A stretch of 64,000 nt of DNA from Eudorina sp. 2006-703-Eu-15 (Eukaryota > Chlorophyta > Chlorophyceae > Chlamydomonadales > Volvocaceae), in the NCBI GenBank assembly GCA_003117195.1, contig BDSI01000010.1, forward strand, positions 745,375-809,374. The letters are read 5' to 3'. Position 1 is the first letter of the stretch. The number at the start of each line of letters is the position of its first letter. This document shows, piece after piece, positions 35,906-59,325 of this stretch. The notes under the pieces were generated by a model. The model worked only from the letters and a program-made list of their open reading frames with translations, made no database searches and was not told the origin of the DNA. A program made the translations under genes and the position numbers.

Positions 35906-37211
35906 TCACCTGGGCTCCTTGGCGCCCGGATGTTTCGCGGCGGGATGTTGCTCGGGAGCCTCGCCCGCCTCCAGGTCATTGGTCAACGACTTTGAGGGTG
36001 TCTTAGAGAGGGCGCTTGGCGTCTTGACGAGGGCGGTGACGCCGGCGCCTACAGGCGCGGGGACGCCGGGCAGGGGCTCGGGCGTGGCCCCGAAGACGGC
36101 CCGCAGGATGAGCTGTATCACACCGATGATGGCGCCGAAAAGGTTGGGCAGCCACAGGTTCACGTCCTGCGAAATGGATTTTGATGAGTGGAGCGGAGTA
36201 AAGATTACAGAATTGGCGCCGCCAGTCGCTGCACGTCTGCACGCGCCCAACCTTTCGTAGGGGACAGGCTGGACCAAAACCACTGGTGCGCTTCAGGCCG
36301 TACTGGCGTTACTACCCCAGCCTGCAGATATGATAAGCCGAGTGAGTCCAAGGTATTAAACATATGAATGTGTGTGTTACATGGTTGGAGGGTGCATAAC
36401 CCCGTACCTGTACAACTACCCATACGAGCCGTCGGCCCATGAGCACGCAAAGAACGCCTAAAAGCACGCGCGCATGATGTAAACATACGACCACACGTCC
36501 GATGCCCCTGGCGAGGGCTTTGATGAATGGTTTTTGTGCTGCTGGCAGAGCGGCCCCGGGCCTCTTAGAGGACCTTGAGGATCCCCCACACCCTCCGACT
36601 CTCTGCGTGCCACGCGCCCTGCTCACCTTGAGCGCAAACCCGTACGCAGTCCACAATCCGCCGTTGGCAATGGCAGTGATAGCGAGCGGCGGATAAATTG
36701 AGATGGCGTTCTTGCGACGAATTATATCGTACATTGAAGAAAGCGGGATCAGGTAATAGCACATTAGGATGATGATCGCGTTCGTGCCCCTGCATGATTT
36801 GGACACAGGCGTCAGCGCAGCACGACGGCGCTGTGTCAGTTGATCGAGGTGCCTTTGGCGACGGAGCGGGACGCAATGCCGCTGAACACTCTACACGCAC
36901 CACATCCGTTCCACAGCCGTTTTCTCCATGGCGAAAAGTGCGACGATGCCCATGGTGATGAAATGTGCGGACGCCAGCAGCGCGATGCCCATGATGCGGT
37001 CTTGGACCTGCACATCGCCACACACCGGAAGTTCTCACGACACTGACAACTTTTAGGATTATGATGTATCGAAATGGGTCTGGTCTCTGAGGCGGCAAGA
37101 TGTCATGTTCTCCTACGACGATCTGGGTCCGGGGGTGCCCGTTTCATCTGGGCTGGGGCTTCATCTGGGTCGCGGAGGGATCACAATCCGTCTTGGCTGG
37201 ATCGGATGACC

Positions 37212-37251
<40 letters not shown>

Positions 37252-37968
37252 CGTCCAAAGGCACGCCAGCCAAGGTAAATGCCAGGCATCGTGTCGCAAG
37301 CGGCCAGACACCACAACAGCGACTGCTGTGTAAACTGACCCAAATCGTTGCTCACCGGCCGTGGAGCTGCCGAATGCGCCGTCAGCGTGAAAAAGACACC
37401 CGCGACAAAGCCTGTGGTTATGAGAATCAGTGCATTGACGGCGGAAAAAGACTTTTGCCTGTCGTGCGTGCCAGCGACACACGGACACGACGAAGCAAGA
37501 GCGCACGCACGCGTGTCTGTGCTGGCTAATGGCTGTCAACTAGATCGTGCTCCCAGAACTCGATTACATAACCAGCACAGCACCACCACGGCATTCTCCA
37601 ACTCAACCCTGACAGCCCGACCAGCTCGTGGGCACCAACTCAAATCAGGCATGCGCATCCGTATCCTGCCGCACCGATGAAGTTGGACGGGAACAGGTAG
37701 GGGTTCGAAGTGGCAAAGCCGTAGGCCAACCATCCCATCGCGTTGTATGCCGTTAGAGGAAGCGGCAGAGGGTTTAAGTCCTGCATCCAGCCGGCCGGCC
37801 TTCAGCTTGTTGAACGGCCCTGATGGTTGACGCGTGGGCTCCACTTACCCCCAGTTTGCCAGTTACCCGCAGCTTCATTACTGCTGGCACAGGAGATATA
37901 AGCATTAGCGATGCCAGAAGGTTGCCAAACGCTGGCACAACGTTAAGTAGCACCACCGATTGCGGCAT
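35906..37968 (-). CDS. SWEET: SWEET sugar transporter, copy 2 (tandem paralogue)
   Basis: Six exons on the minus strand: 37968-37849, 37780-37675, 37411-37356, 37007-36901, 36789-36627, 36166-35906; 270 residues. Exons 1-5 have the same lengths as in copy 1 (120, 106, 56, 107 and 163 nt) and the same phases. Motifs are also shared: SLMLISPVPAVMKLR, DLNPLPLPLTAYNAMGWLAY, NPYLFPSNFIG, AIIILMCYYLIPLSSMYDII, ISIYPPLAITAIANGGLWTA, LWLPNLFGAIIGVIQLI. The C-terminal tail is shorter, with VPAPVGAGVTALVKTPSA and an acidic LEAGEAPEQ stretch rather than Ala/Gly repeats. A GAT microsatellite lies in intron 3. The pair is a head-to-tail duplication; tail divergence may reflect different regulation or sorting. 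Confidence 0.93.
37209..37253. repeat. GAT microsatellite in SWEET copy 2 intron
   Basis: About thirteen GAT triplets in a row. Confidence 0.95.
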
Positions 37969-38111
37969 TTTCTTCCGAAAGCAGGGTTTGGCTACCCAGC
38001 AGAAGAGAGAGTCGTTCCTTGAAGGGGCACTTAAGCAACGATCGAAGGGGAAAACACTGCAACAATGACTGGAAGAATACTTTTAGTCAATGCCTAACGT
38101 AAGTTGAATCA

Positions 38112-38126
38112 AATATATATATAAAC
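38112..38126 (-). promoter_or_regulatory. Possible TATA box of SWEET copy 2
   Basis: An alternating TTTATATATATAT string on the minus strand lies about 150 bp upstream of the ATG at 37968, a plausible TATA position. A simple AT repeat by chance is the alternative. Confidence 0.35.
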
Positions 38127-39978
38127 AACATAAACACAGGTGAGAAACTTGATACTCAAAATAGACAAGCGATATTGGCTGGCAAGTTTTCGTGCTGTGC
38201 TGTGTTTGTACTCACCACCTAGTACGACTTCAAATGAACCGACAGCAACGCACACAGAAGCTCCTCGCCAATCCACATCGATTTACAGGCTGATTATAAC
38301 ACAACATGTTATCCTGGATAGGCTTGGTGCAGACTAACGCGTCTTCTGACTCGGAAGCCGCAACGGCTGCAGTTGCCGCACCGACACCAAGCCTTTCCCT
38401 GCGCCAGCGCCTAAGCGTACATTATGCGGCTTGATAAACGAGAATTCTTTGTTGCCTTGGGGCTGCATACCAGGGAAAGCACGGGCACTGACGCAGCTCG
38501 CTCGTATACGCCTGTATACGCTGTGGCACGTTGCAGCCCGGATGCTATTTCGACTTCCGACGTATCGACTCATCTCCCCGACCTTCCACTTCATCCAGAT
38601 GCGCCACACTGTTTTTCACCAAGGCCGCCGCACCGTAATCCGTGTTGGTATGTCACGCTGTTGCGCAGGCGTTCCCATCCAAGCGCTCCTTTTTCTGTAA
38701 TCGTTAACCCGTATCCCGAGTTATGTCTTTTTTGCGCATTTCCCTTTCAGCTTTCGTCCAATTTATCTGAAGCCGGAACGCCCCAGCTGCAGGACGGACT
38801 GTTCGGATCAGCTGAAGGGGCAACCTCGATCGGCTTAAGGGGGGAATCCATGTGCCAGCCCACCCATCGAGCTCCGGCTTGCATCACCGTAAAATCTGTA
38901 CGGATACTGCGAGCGGCACTTGCACATGAGCGAAGTGATGTGTATGTTACAAGTTGGTATCATAGCTACCAACCCAGAACCCGCCCATGCGTGAATCCCA
39001 GCTCGATCGCTGCTCTCACGTACGGCAACCAACGGTCCCGTAACCACTTGGTACAGTTGCTTATTGTTAACAAGAGAAGAGCTTCTGCAAGTACAATTGC
39101 CAGCGAAACGAGAGGACAGCACCATTCAGCGACCTCTCCAGGCAGAGAGGAACGGCCTCGCTTGGTTCTGCGTTCGCCCGCTGACAGCCAACGTCGTAAA
39201 ACCCTACCAAGGTACGACAACCCCTTGCACGACATTTTAAAACACTAGAATATACGATGCTGCTGAAGTATGCACGACATGTACAAACATGCACAGCACA
39301 TGCAGGCATGGTTTCCGCAAATGCGCACGGAACCGGGAGGCGAGAGAAGACACTGCACAGGAGACAGGCTACCGACAGTCAAAACAACACCCGATGCATA
39401 TGGCGTAGCATCGCCCTCCATCCTGCTCTAGCTCTTGCTGCCCTGCGCGCTTCGCAACCAAACGCAAACAGACGCCTACCGCCAGCAGGCGGGCGGGCGA
39501 CCTCCCTCTTCATTTATTTCACACTTCACCTTGTCAAGCCATTCACACCTCCCTTGAAGGTGGAGACTTGCAGGCGGGGTGCCCACGGCACAAGTACTTT
39601 GCCCAAACCCGCCGTCATGATCCCTGGATGCCGTGCAGAATGCTGCTTTTACTGCTGCTGCCGCAAGGAAACCCACCGCCTCTTCGCTCCGCACCCTGAA
39701 CCCGTCCACCGCTCCGCGCCGCCATGGCGAAACCTCTGCATGGACCCAGCCACGTCCGTACACGGACCCATGGGTCGCTCCTCTGCTCGTGGCGTTTCGA
39801 AAGAATACGGCAAAATACGGCCCGCATGCAAGTAACACACAGGGTGACGGCGCACCGACCACCAGCACTGCCATCATCAACCTTCGCACTAGACATAGAC
39901 ATGCAATGTACACGTGATAATACAACAACAAGGTGACGACGACGATGACGACGCGGTGTTATCTTCGCCACACACGCT

Positions 39979-40288
39979 CACACTACACTACACGTGCGCG
40001 AGGGCACGCTGCTGCGACTTGCTTGTGGGCTGCACGCCTGAGCTCCTCGTTCGCGCTCTCTTCCACCACAGAGGAACTCGCCTCCGTGGATGCGTGCCTG
40101 ATGGGTGGATGTGTTGCTTGCCTTGGCATCACCCACACTACACTACACGTGCGCGAGGGCACGCTGCTGCGACTTGCTTGTGGGCTGCACGCCTGAGCTC
40201 CTCGTTCGCGCTCTCTTCCACCACAGAGGAACTCGCCTCCGTGGATGCGTGCCTGATGGGTGGATGTGTTGCTTGCCTTGGCATCACC
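39979..40288. repeat. Perfect 155-bp tandem duplication
   Basis: Two direct copies (39979-40133 and 40134-40288) share CACTACACGTGCGCGAGGGC through CTTGCCTTGGCATCACCC with no difference that I could see. The length is not a multiple of three, arguing against coding constraint. Confidence 0.9.
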
Positions 40289-41319
40289 CCACGCTGTGTC
40301 GCCAGGTCGCCGTGCGTCAACGCCCTCAGAGGACGGACACGGTTCAAGCGAGGAAATGCAACGCAATGCAAAGCAAGGCGCACAAACAAATCAACGGGTT
40401 GAACCCAAATCAATCAAAGGCAGCAAAGAAGGGCGCTCGGAGCGGTAAGGCGGCATGCCAAGATGCCCGGTCGCGCGCGCGCGCCACGCCCGAAAGCACA
40501 AACATCACAACCCGCCAGCCGCGCGCACACTCGGGGCTGCACACGTGCCCCGGCCTCCCCCTCCCTCGCCCTCAACAGCGCCTGTCCCGACCCGCGCCTG
40601 GCGGAAGGCCTGGGCACGCAGGGACGCCTCCTAGTATGCCTTTGCCGCCGCTGCCCTCGCGTGCTGTGATGCACGATGACCGTTGCAACCCCATCCTGCG
40701 CAAACCCCGCTGTCGCTCTCACCTCCTCTCCTCCCACCCTCCTCACCCTTCCCACGCCCACGGGGGTTGCAGGCCCGCTGCCGCGCCCGTCCACCTGCCC
40801 GTGCCCCTGGCCGGATCGTCCCCTCCCTCCCTCCACGTGTTCCTTCCCCCCTCGTACAAGCTCCCTGACCCCTCCCATGCATTGTTGTCTCCCTCCCTCT
40901 CGGTGTTTTTCTTCCTCACGCACCCCCTTCCTGGCCCCTTATCCCAGGCCGATCCGCCTCGTCGGCCCTTCCTTCCCTCCTCCTTCCACCATCAATATAC
41001 ACCCTGCACACAAGGCAAAGGCCGCATCTCGCCCCGAGCCACTCTCCCAGAGGCACTGAGCAGCGCATTCGCCCGCACTCACCGCCGCTAAACCATAGAC
41101 CCTGAGCCCTCCGATAACAAGTATTCGTACGACACTGTCGTAACGCCACGACAGTCGTACCACGTGCCCGCGGCATCCCCACCTACGCCACGATCCCCGC
41201 CAAACCCGCCGGGGGACCCGGGGGACCGGGTGCGGGCGCGGGCGCCGGCGCGGGTGCCTGGCCGGAGCCGGTCAGTCCCGCCGAGGGGCCGGTGGTCGGA
41301 CAGCTGAGGGATGTCAGCC

Positions 41320-52608
<11,289 letters not shown>

Positions 52609-53532
52609 CTTTGATGGGGAACAGCGAGGACTTGCCAAATTGCGCGCTCGGTAGCGGCAGAGATAATTTCAATTGTAACTGTGTGCGAAGATAGGATAAG
52701 ACACAAGAATTCTTCTCATCAATATCGCAGCGAGTCTTATCACCTGCGTGCCGAATTATTCGTTTCGCGGCTGTACGTACGGAAGCGTGCGCAATTTCTC
52801 TCTCCCAGTCGGTGTTTCAAGTACCGAGCAGACGCCTGGAGGCCAATCGCTGAAATGCAATTCATATACCGATCGGTAAGATCACAACCCAGGAAAGCCC
52901 TTGGATATTCCGCAAGATTAAACTCATACGCGACTTCAGCATGGCAGGGTTGCGGTTAGCTAAGGCAGTTGCCTTCTATTACCTTCATATGCCGTTACAA
53001 TTCATTTCCGACTTCGAAGCTTTTTGTCGTAGCCCGACAGACGGCTCCTGCTGTAAATGACAAGACCCCGAAGGGTTAAGGCAGAAGGTGCATGGATTTC
53101 TTGAATCACAACAAACATGTTTCGCGCTACATGTTATTTTCTTTTTGCAACGAATGTTTGCAGTATGCGTGTGGCATGAGTCGCAGGTCGTGCTGCTACC
53201 GTTACCTTGCGGTGCATGCTATGTCAGATGTTGACTTTTTCCTGTCTCGCCGCATGGCGGCTGAAGGAGGAGAGCCTGCCTACCTCATCATCAGCTTGAC
53301 AGCACTCGTGTAAGAACTTTCAACAGGGGCCACTGCGTGCGCCGAACGTGAGCATCCCGCCGCATCCTCATAAACTACACGAGACAAGCCACCCACAGCC
53401 AGGAAAGAGCAATCCTCTCGACCCCATGTATCGCGGACTTGTAATCGGCGCGGCTAAGCTCCGCAGCGTGTCACGGCAGATGACTGCACGCTGGTATTCC
53501 GTGACAAGCGGCTGCCTGCACTCCAGTAATTG

Positions 53533-53640
53533 TTACAAGGTGGACCCTTAGCCCCGACCTCGGGCGTTCCTACGGGCCCAGATAGCTCGTAGGCGCCTCA
53601 TCGTAGCAGCCCCTACCAAGGACTGCGCATCCTCCATCAC
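53533..53640 (+). repeat. Dispersed element B, copy 2
   Basis: AAGGTGGACCCTTAGCCCCG, CTCGTAGGCGCCTCAT, CTACCAAGGACTGCGCAT in the same order as at 14954-15055. Confidence 0.75.
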
Positions 53641-53878
53641 CCGCGGAGGGGGTTCATACAGCCATACCGGCCACGCACTACACCAGATTACCAGTGCACC
53701 AGGATTGTCTCTCCGGGAAACCGCACCAGACCCGCCGAATCACTTGACGAAGAGAGGGACGGGATGGGGGGCGGGGAGGGGGCCGGGGGGAATCCAGTAT
53801 GAAGTCCTCTCCAGTTAGCCCCACCAATGACCGATCCGGCGCCTGAGCGCATCTGGAGCATTGAAACCAAACCAGGCT

Positions 53879-53940
53879 GAATGAATGAATGAACGGGAAT
53901 ACGGGATCAACGGTGTATACCAGGGCAAGCCCCAGGCTGT
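53879..53940 (-). repeat. SINE-like element A copy
   Basis: GAATGAATGAATGAACGGG, then GGATCAACGGTGTATACCAG and GGCAAGCCCCAG, shared with 57992-58068. Confidence 0.7.
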
Positions 53941-54124
53941 CTGCACCTCCCCTGGGGGCCCGTAAATCAGTGCAGAATCAGGCCCTATGAGGCGCAGCGC
54001 AGATAGCATCAACCCTGCCACCTTTGTCCGTAGCCGACCGTGCCTCCCGCATCAGCCCAGAGACGGAAGGCCGGCCTCCTCACTTGCCTCACTCATGTCT
54101 TCGGCATGTGCACCAGCTGTGCAT

Positions 54125-54240
54125 TGAATGAATGAATGAATGAATGAATGAATGAATGGATGAATGAATGAATGAATAAAAGCATGAAGGAATGTTACAG
54201 ATACCCCGGCAGGACCCCGGCATAAAGTAATCATGATAAG
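54125..54240 (-). repeat. SINE-like element A copy with a long tetranucleotide tail
   Basis: About twelve GAAT/GATG units are followed by GGAATGTTACAGATACCCCG, similar to the tail junction of the other copies. Confidence 0.55.
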
Positions 54241-54588
54241 ATGCATGTATGTCACTGGGCCGGGTGCATACCACTGGAGGTCATCATCACTGTGCGGCGG
54301 CACGGTCACCGGGTAGGCAGGGCGGGCTCAGGGGGGCTGCTGCAGTGAGCGTCAGTCAGCCTGGCTATGGCCGCCGTGACTGGCTGGCGTGCAGATGCAC
54401 AGCATCTGCGGACGCCGTTTCCGAAACCGTTGCTGCAAATCGTGACTACCAGGGACAACCTACGTACCTACCTACCCCGGCGGCGCTCCACCGACGAAAA
54501 GGCGACGGAGCAACACCTACGTACCGTGGCAGAGAAGTGGCGGGATCAGACGCGCCAACAGCGCATGCACTTGGCGGCTCCGCGCCGT

Positions 54589-54708
54589 GCGGTGCGTGCC
54601 GTACGGTGCGTGCCGTGCGGTGCGTGCCGTGCGGTGCGTGCCGTACGGTGCGTGCCGTGCGGTGCGTGCCGTGCGGTGCGTGCCGTGCGGTGCGTGCCGT
54701 GCGCTGGC
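54589..54708. repeat. GC-rich tandem array of about 10 bp
   Basis: GTGCCGTGCG and GTGCCGTACG units repeat about twelve times with no interruption. Confidence 0.9.
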
Positions 54709-55467
54709 TTGGATGGGAACGAACTTGCAGCGCCATAGATAGATAGAGCATCGCAGATCGTGGCCCAGCCCCCTGCTGACGGCAGGCACATACAGCACAC
54801 CTGCGTGGCTGCTCTGCCTGCCGTATCGTGTGTACCACAGGCGGCTCCACGCATACGGTACACGCATGCAGCCGCGTTCTCTGTCTCGGTTTATTCGCTT
54901 ACATTGCGTGAGCTTTGGCTAAGTACCTGCAGCCCATCCAGCTATCACGACACAGGACGTGCTTGACACAGCGCGTGCCAGACACGGGCCACAGCCACTG
55001 GTGGCCCTGGCGGGTGGCAGTATGGCGGCTCTGGTGGCCGGCGGCACGGCATCTCGGCCCGGCGTCTCAGTTCCCGCGAGGGCACCCCGGCAGGAGCAGT
55101 ACAGCCCACAGGAGTACATCATCGGGCGGCAGGACAGCCAAATCCCCTTCTCGAGCATATGCCTTTGCAGCGCGGTACGGCGGGTTGTATCTTGTATGTC
55201 GATCAGGAAGAGTACGCGATACGCCGATCACGCAGTTGTGTCGTGACACAGCTGCAGCAAAGCAACGACGACATATATACACCTTGATTCCCTGTTGCCT
55301 GCATGCCAGTGCGTGCGACCTGTCGGTGGGCACTGTATGTGCTGCGTTGTTCGACGGCTTAAATTCGTTGCTGTTGTATATATAAGAGATTTTGATAACA
55401 AATAAACCTCACGCAGCGGATAGATAAGTTCCGCAAGAGCAGTAACAAGTTAGTATTGTCGCTCGCC

Positions 55468-55536
55468 GGCTTGCCCTGGTGTACACTGTTGACCCCTTTT
55501 CGGGCGGGGTCCGCTGTAATTTCACTCATTCACTCC
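55468..55536 (+). repeat. SINE-like element A copy, opposite orientation
   Basis: GGCTTGCCCTGGTGTACACT, then GGGGTCCGCTGTAATTTCAC and TCATTCACTC: the reverse complement of the other copies, ending in an ATTC-type tail. Confidence 0.65.
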
Positions 55537-56528
55537 AGTGTGTCCGTGCAAGCAAGGTCGGCGGTAACTGACGGCAGATTTCATCAGACAGACGCTCGCG
55601 CGCGACTGTCATGACTGTCATGACTGCGCGCGACAGCAGTACGAATGGGGCCTTGAGGGCTACCGCGGCCCTGCTGGGCTGATCATGACCATTTGCAGGC
55701 TTGACGGAAAACTAATTATTAGCGTGATGTACGGTATCCCAACGGTATTAGCGGCGGCGTACAGGCTCCGCGAGTCTCACAGCCCCTGCCCCCTTATTCA
55801 TCCACACCAGGGTTTCCCCAGTGTATCATGATAAATACTATCATTATTTAGAGTGATGTACTTGGTTTGTCTCTTACATACGCACGCCTGTAGGCCGCTC
55901 AGTACAGTCCGTCATGGTCCCATCTGAGAACCAAAACCAGAAATCAGATAATAAGATGTTTTCAGGGGCTTGCAGTAAAGGTACAGTGTGGGCCATGTAA
56001 GGGACTGAGCAATCCAGCAAGTTATGACACACATGCCAGCAGACCTGCCGGCGGAGCTGGCCCGAGCTGGCGGAGCTCGAAATACGAACTCCACGAGCGA
56101 CGTCCGTTTCATTTCCCTTAAAGCTAGCACAAATTCTGCAAGTGCACCCGCTTTGTAGTTGCGCCTTCTCATTATTGCGCAACATTTTTGGATGGAGGCC
56201 TCCTTCCCAATTGTTCAGTCGGTCGTACCGCACTCATCCTTGCTTCTTTGGCCCAAGTTGTTTGTCGGCAACCGGACGCTTGAATTCTCTTAGGGCAGAG
56301 ATTATTCCATGCGTGGAAAATGGCTTTGCCAATCCTCTCAACCCGCTTGCAGTGGATCATGATGATCATACTGTATACACTGTACGAGACACCAATAGGC
56401 GCTACCGCGTCGCAGCACAGCGTCGCCCAAATCATGCATCAGTGAGTTGCTTCATTGTGACCCGCCTATGTGCAGACCATCGCCCACGACCAGCTGACAG
56501 CGCGTTATTATCACTGACCGGTGCGTGT

Positions 56529-59325
56529 ATGTGTGGCATGGTTGTACCGCGCGGCGCGCGGCTTGTTCCACCACATACTATTATTCTGGATTGCCGGCGG
56601 CGTCACCCAAGCTCAAGTTCCAATAACACGGCGCCGTCTTCAGCCGACGAGGCACCGTACGCAGCCGCGAAGGAGTACCTGGATTCCCTCCTCGGCGACC
56701 GAGATGCTGCACGCGCCACGCTGTGCGGAAACTTCACAAAGCGCAGCCGCGTAGCTGTGATGTACGTGTGCTATGAGCGGATGGAGATGATTGTCAAATC
56801 GCTGCCCTCGGTCCAGCGACGGTATCCGGAATTTTGACGTGTTCATCTCACAGGACAGAGGCGGTCAAAGCGTCCTGGGCGTCGAGGGCTTTACCCTACC
56901 AGTGGATGTGCGATATGTTTATATTCATCATCCGGTCAATCTGAATGCGGGGCTGCATCTGCACTTCATCAAGTCGTTCGCCTTCGACATAATGGGTTAC
57001 GACATTTTGCTGGTCGTTGAGGAGGACAACATTCTCCATCGCCAGGCGCTTCAAGTAAGTGAATCACAGTGCGTAAAAATTACAAAATGAAATGCTCCTG
57101 GCAGCTTCCAATACTATTTCGTTTCGCAGTCCGTCGCTGGTGGACTGATCTGGACTGGTATATATCAGACTGATTAACGCATGCTCGATCAACAAACAAT
57201 TTGTTAAATTTTGTTTGATTACATCAGTACATTTTAACAATTGGCAATCAGCTGTCATGTCTGTATGTCGGTCTACGGCGAGTATGCCCTTACTCCCGTT
57301 CCGTAAGTGCAGTTGCTTGCCCGAATCGCGGAGCTCTCCGTCGCTGAACCCACCATCGGCGTGGTCAGCCTCCTGGACATGGACATGTCGCCCTTCCTCG
57401 ACCCAAATCGTTTCTCCGTGGGCCTCATCCCTGTGCCTGCCAAGACCGGTCACCTGTGGGTGTACGGCCTGCACAGAGTCAAGTACGACCTGATCCGTGA
57501 GCTCATGGTGTCGTACTACGATATCATTAAAGGCCACGATTATCGCAAGAAACATGTCGCACCTCTGCGTGATCAGATCGATGCGCTGCTCGTGCAGAAC
57601 GGCATTCCGGCGTCGAGTGGTTACTCGCAGGTGGGTGGGTCGGAGGGTCCATCTGAACACTAGTTTCATTCGTGGGCGGCGCTGCGAACAGTGAGCCGAC
57701 TCCGTCCGTACCTAACAAATATGTTGACGGACTCCCTTGTCTGTGCATGTATTTATGCACTGCTGGTCCAAATATAGAACTATGGTCGCCGTGCATTGTT
57801 ATTAAGGATGTTACATTACTGAGCGAATGAATCCATGAGCGTTGCTGTGTTTATTGGTCGGATGCGGGACGATCGCTAGGGCTGGGCACGGCACCTTCCG
57901 AGTGGCTGGAACAGCCCGCCACTGCGCGGTGATGACACGCACGTATGCGCATCCCCGCCGTCCCAATACGTAAGAGACTTTGTGACATTATATGAATGAA
58001 TGAATGAATGTTACAGCGGACCCCAACGGGATCATCGGTGTATACCAGTTACCAGAGCAAGCCCCAGTAGGCCCCACCGCCAAGGCGGCAGGTCACCTCC
58101 ACACCACAACGCCGCACCCAAAGAAAACACACCGGGCCATAACCCCAACCAGTCAGACATCGAAGCAAGCAGAGGCGCGCAGCGGGGCAACACTACCAAA
58201 GGGATAGGCACAGCAGCGGGCATAATCCCCAGAAGTGGATAAAGCCAAGCACAGGGGAGGTCGCCCACACAGGCACCCCATTACCCAGCTACCACCACCT
58301 CTGAGGCACCCAACGCAGCACCCTCTCGAGGTCTTGGAAGGCCCACGCCTGGCTCGTGATTATATATTGCTATACATTGTGAGTTTGTGACGTACATACA
58401 TACCCCTTCACATGCACGGCAAATCGATGTGCCCCGGGTAGCTCGCCAGCAACCCCTAGGCACCAGCTGACCCCCCGTGACGACCGACCGCCCGACCGAC
58501 CGATGAACGCTGTACATGTTTTTTTCGCGGGCGGGCTGCGACCAACCAATGCCCGTACGACACCGTACGCTCACACGAAGAACGCACGTAATCGAAGCAT
58601 AAGAATGACCGTGACTCGTTCGTGATTGATGGATTACTATTACTTATTTAGGATGCTTTACGGATCGATGGGTACCTAGCACGCAAGCAACCTCACTAGG
58701 GGATCGACGATCTCTGCCATGCGTCCAATGACCGTGTTTGCGCGCGCGCGCGCGCTTTCGACGTACGGCGGTTCCGCAGGACCGCGTCTTCCTGCACGCG
58801 CTCGCCTCCCAGGGTTTCACACGGCGCTACCAGACCCTCTTCCGCTTCTTCCAACCCATCGGCAAGTACGGCCTCCACTTCAAGCTAAGCCACGCGGACT
58901 TCTTTGGCATCTACGGCGACTATATGTACCCCGGCTCCATCGCGCCCGGTGCAGCTTTCGATGTCACCAAGGAGCCGGCGGCCCTGGCCGAGCTGCAACA
59001 GGGCGTGAGGGACAGGCTCACGGCCATGTTCTTGAAGCACCGCAGTGTGCTGCCGGGCGAGGCGCTGATTGAGAGCACCTTCGAGTCGATCCTGGGGGGC
59101 CGGCTGCAGGGCAACGTGGTCGCGCGCAACCTACGCGGCGGCAAGAGGCATCATCAGCGGCAGCAGCAGCCGCCGCCGTCGCCGTCGCCGCAACCCACTA
59201 TTGCTGCTGCAAATGCGCGAGGAAGCGTCGTCGATACGTCGGGGATGGCGCGATCAAGGCGACCGAGGCGGCAGGGAGTAGGAAGCGGGGCGGCGGCGGT
59301 TGGATCTCGTCCGCAATCAACGTAG
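56529..59325 (+). CDS. Putative GT-A-fold glycosyltransferase (GnT-I/GT13-like) with an apparent frameshift
   Basis: The order of motifs resembles nucleotide-sugar glycosyltransferases of the Golgi such as GnT-I: RVAVMYVCYERMEMIVKSLP, FDVFISQDRGG, FIKSFAFDIMGYDILLVVEE with the acidic EED metal-binding-like triplet, and DRVFLHALASQGF near the end. Exons: from about 56529 to 57054, then 57313-57630, 58780-59325 (stop). Introns are in phase 0. Within exon 1 the frame shifts by one base at the T run 56832-56835: the sequence reads SLPSVQRRYPEF then stop, while the next frame continues with DVFISQD. Removing one T would make the similarity seamless, so this is either a sequencing error or a disabling mutation. 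No N-terminal membrane anchor is visible and the true start may be in an upstream exon. The tail is rich in Arg, Gln and Pro. The family assignment is moderate. Confidence 0.55.
57992..58068 (-). repeat. SINE-like element A copy (glycosyltransferase intron)
   Basis: GAATGAATGAATGAATGTTA, CAGCGGACCCCAACGGGATC, then CGGTGTATACCAG and GCAAGCCCCAG. This is the best-preserved copy and lies in the 1.15-kb intron before the last exon. Confidence 0.75.

Larger units (their letters stand above)
37969..41319. other. Spacer between SWEET copy 2 and the phosphatase/G3P dehydrogenase gene
   Basis: This contains the SWEET copy 2 promoter and the 3' flank of the dehydrogenase gene. A TATATATATA string lies at about 38114-38124. 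A 274-codon plus frame (38424-39248) has no recognised domain and no splice context. A perfect 155-bp tandem duplication lies at 39979-40288. From 40540 to 41000 the plus strand is pyrimidine-rich. Confidence 0.5.
52609..56528. other. Repeat-rich intergenic region between divergent genes
   Basis: Contains the promoter side of the dehydrogenase gene and the uncertain 5' part of the glycosyltransferase gene. It holds element B (53533-53640), three element A copies (53879-53940, 54125-54240, 55468-55536), a GAAT run, and a 10-bp GC-rich tandem array (54589-54708). Short frames (for example - 56233-55874, 119 codons) were not recognised. Confidence 0.6.

Noticed and set aside
56813..56852. A 32-nt intron (GT at 56821-56823, AG before GACAGAGG) to explain the glycosyltransferase frameshift
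   Set aside because: It is too short for a plausible intron and would delete residues (DVFISQ) that fit the family pattern.
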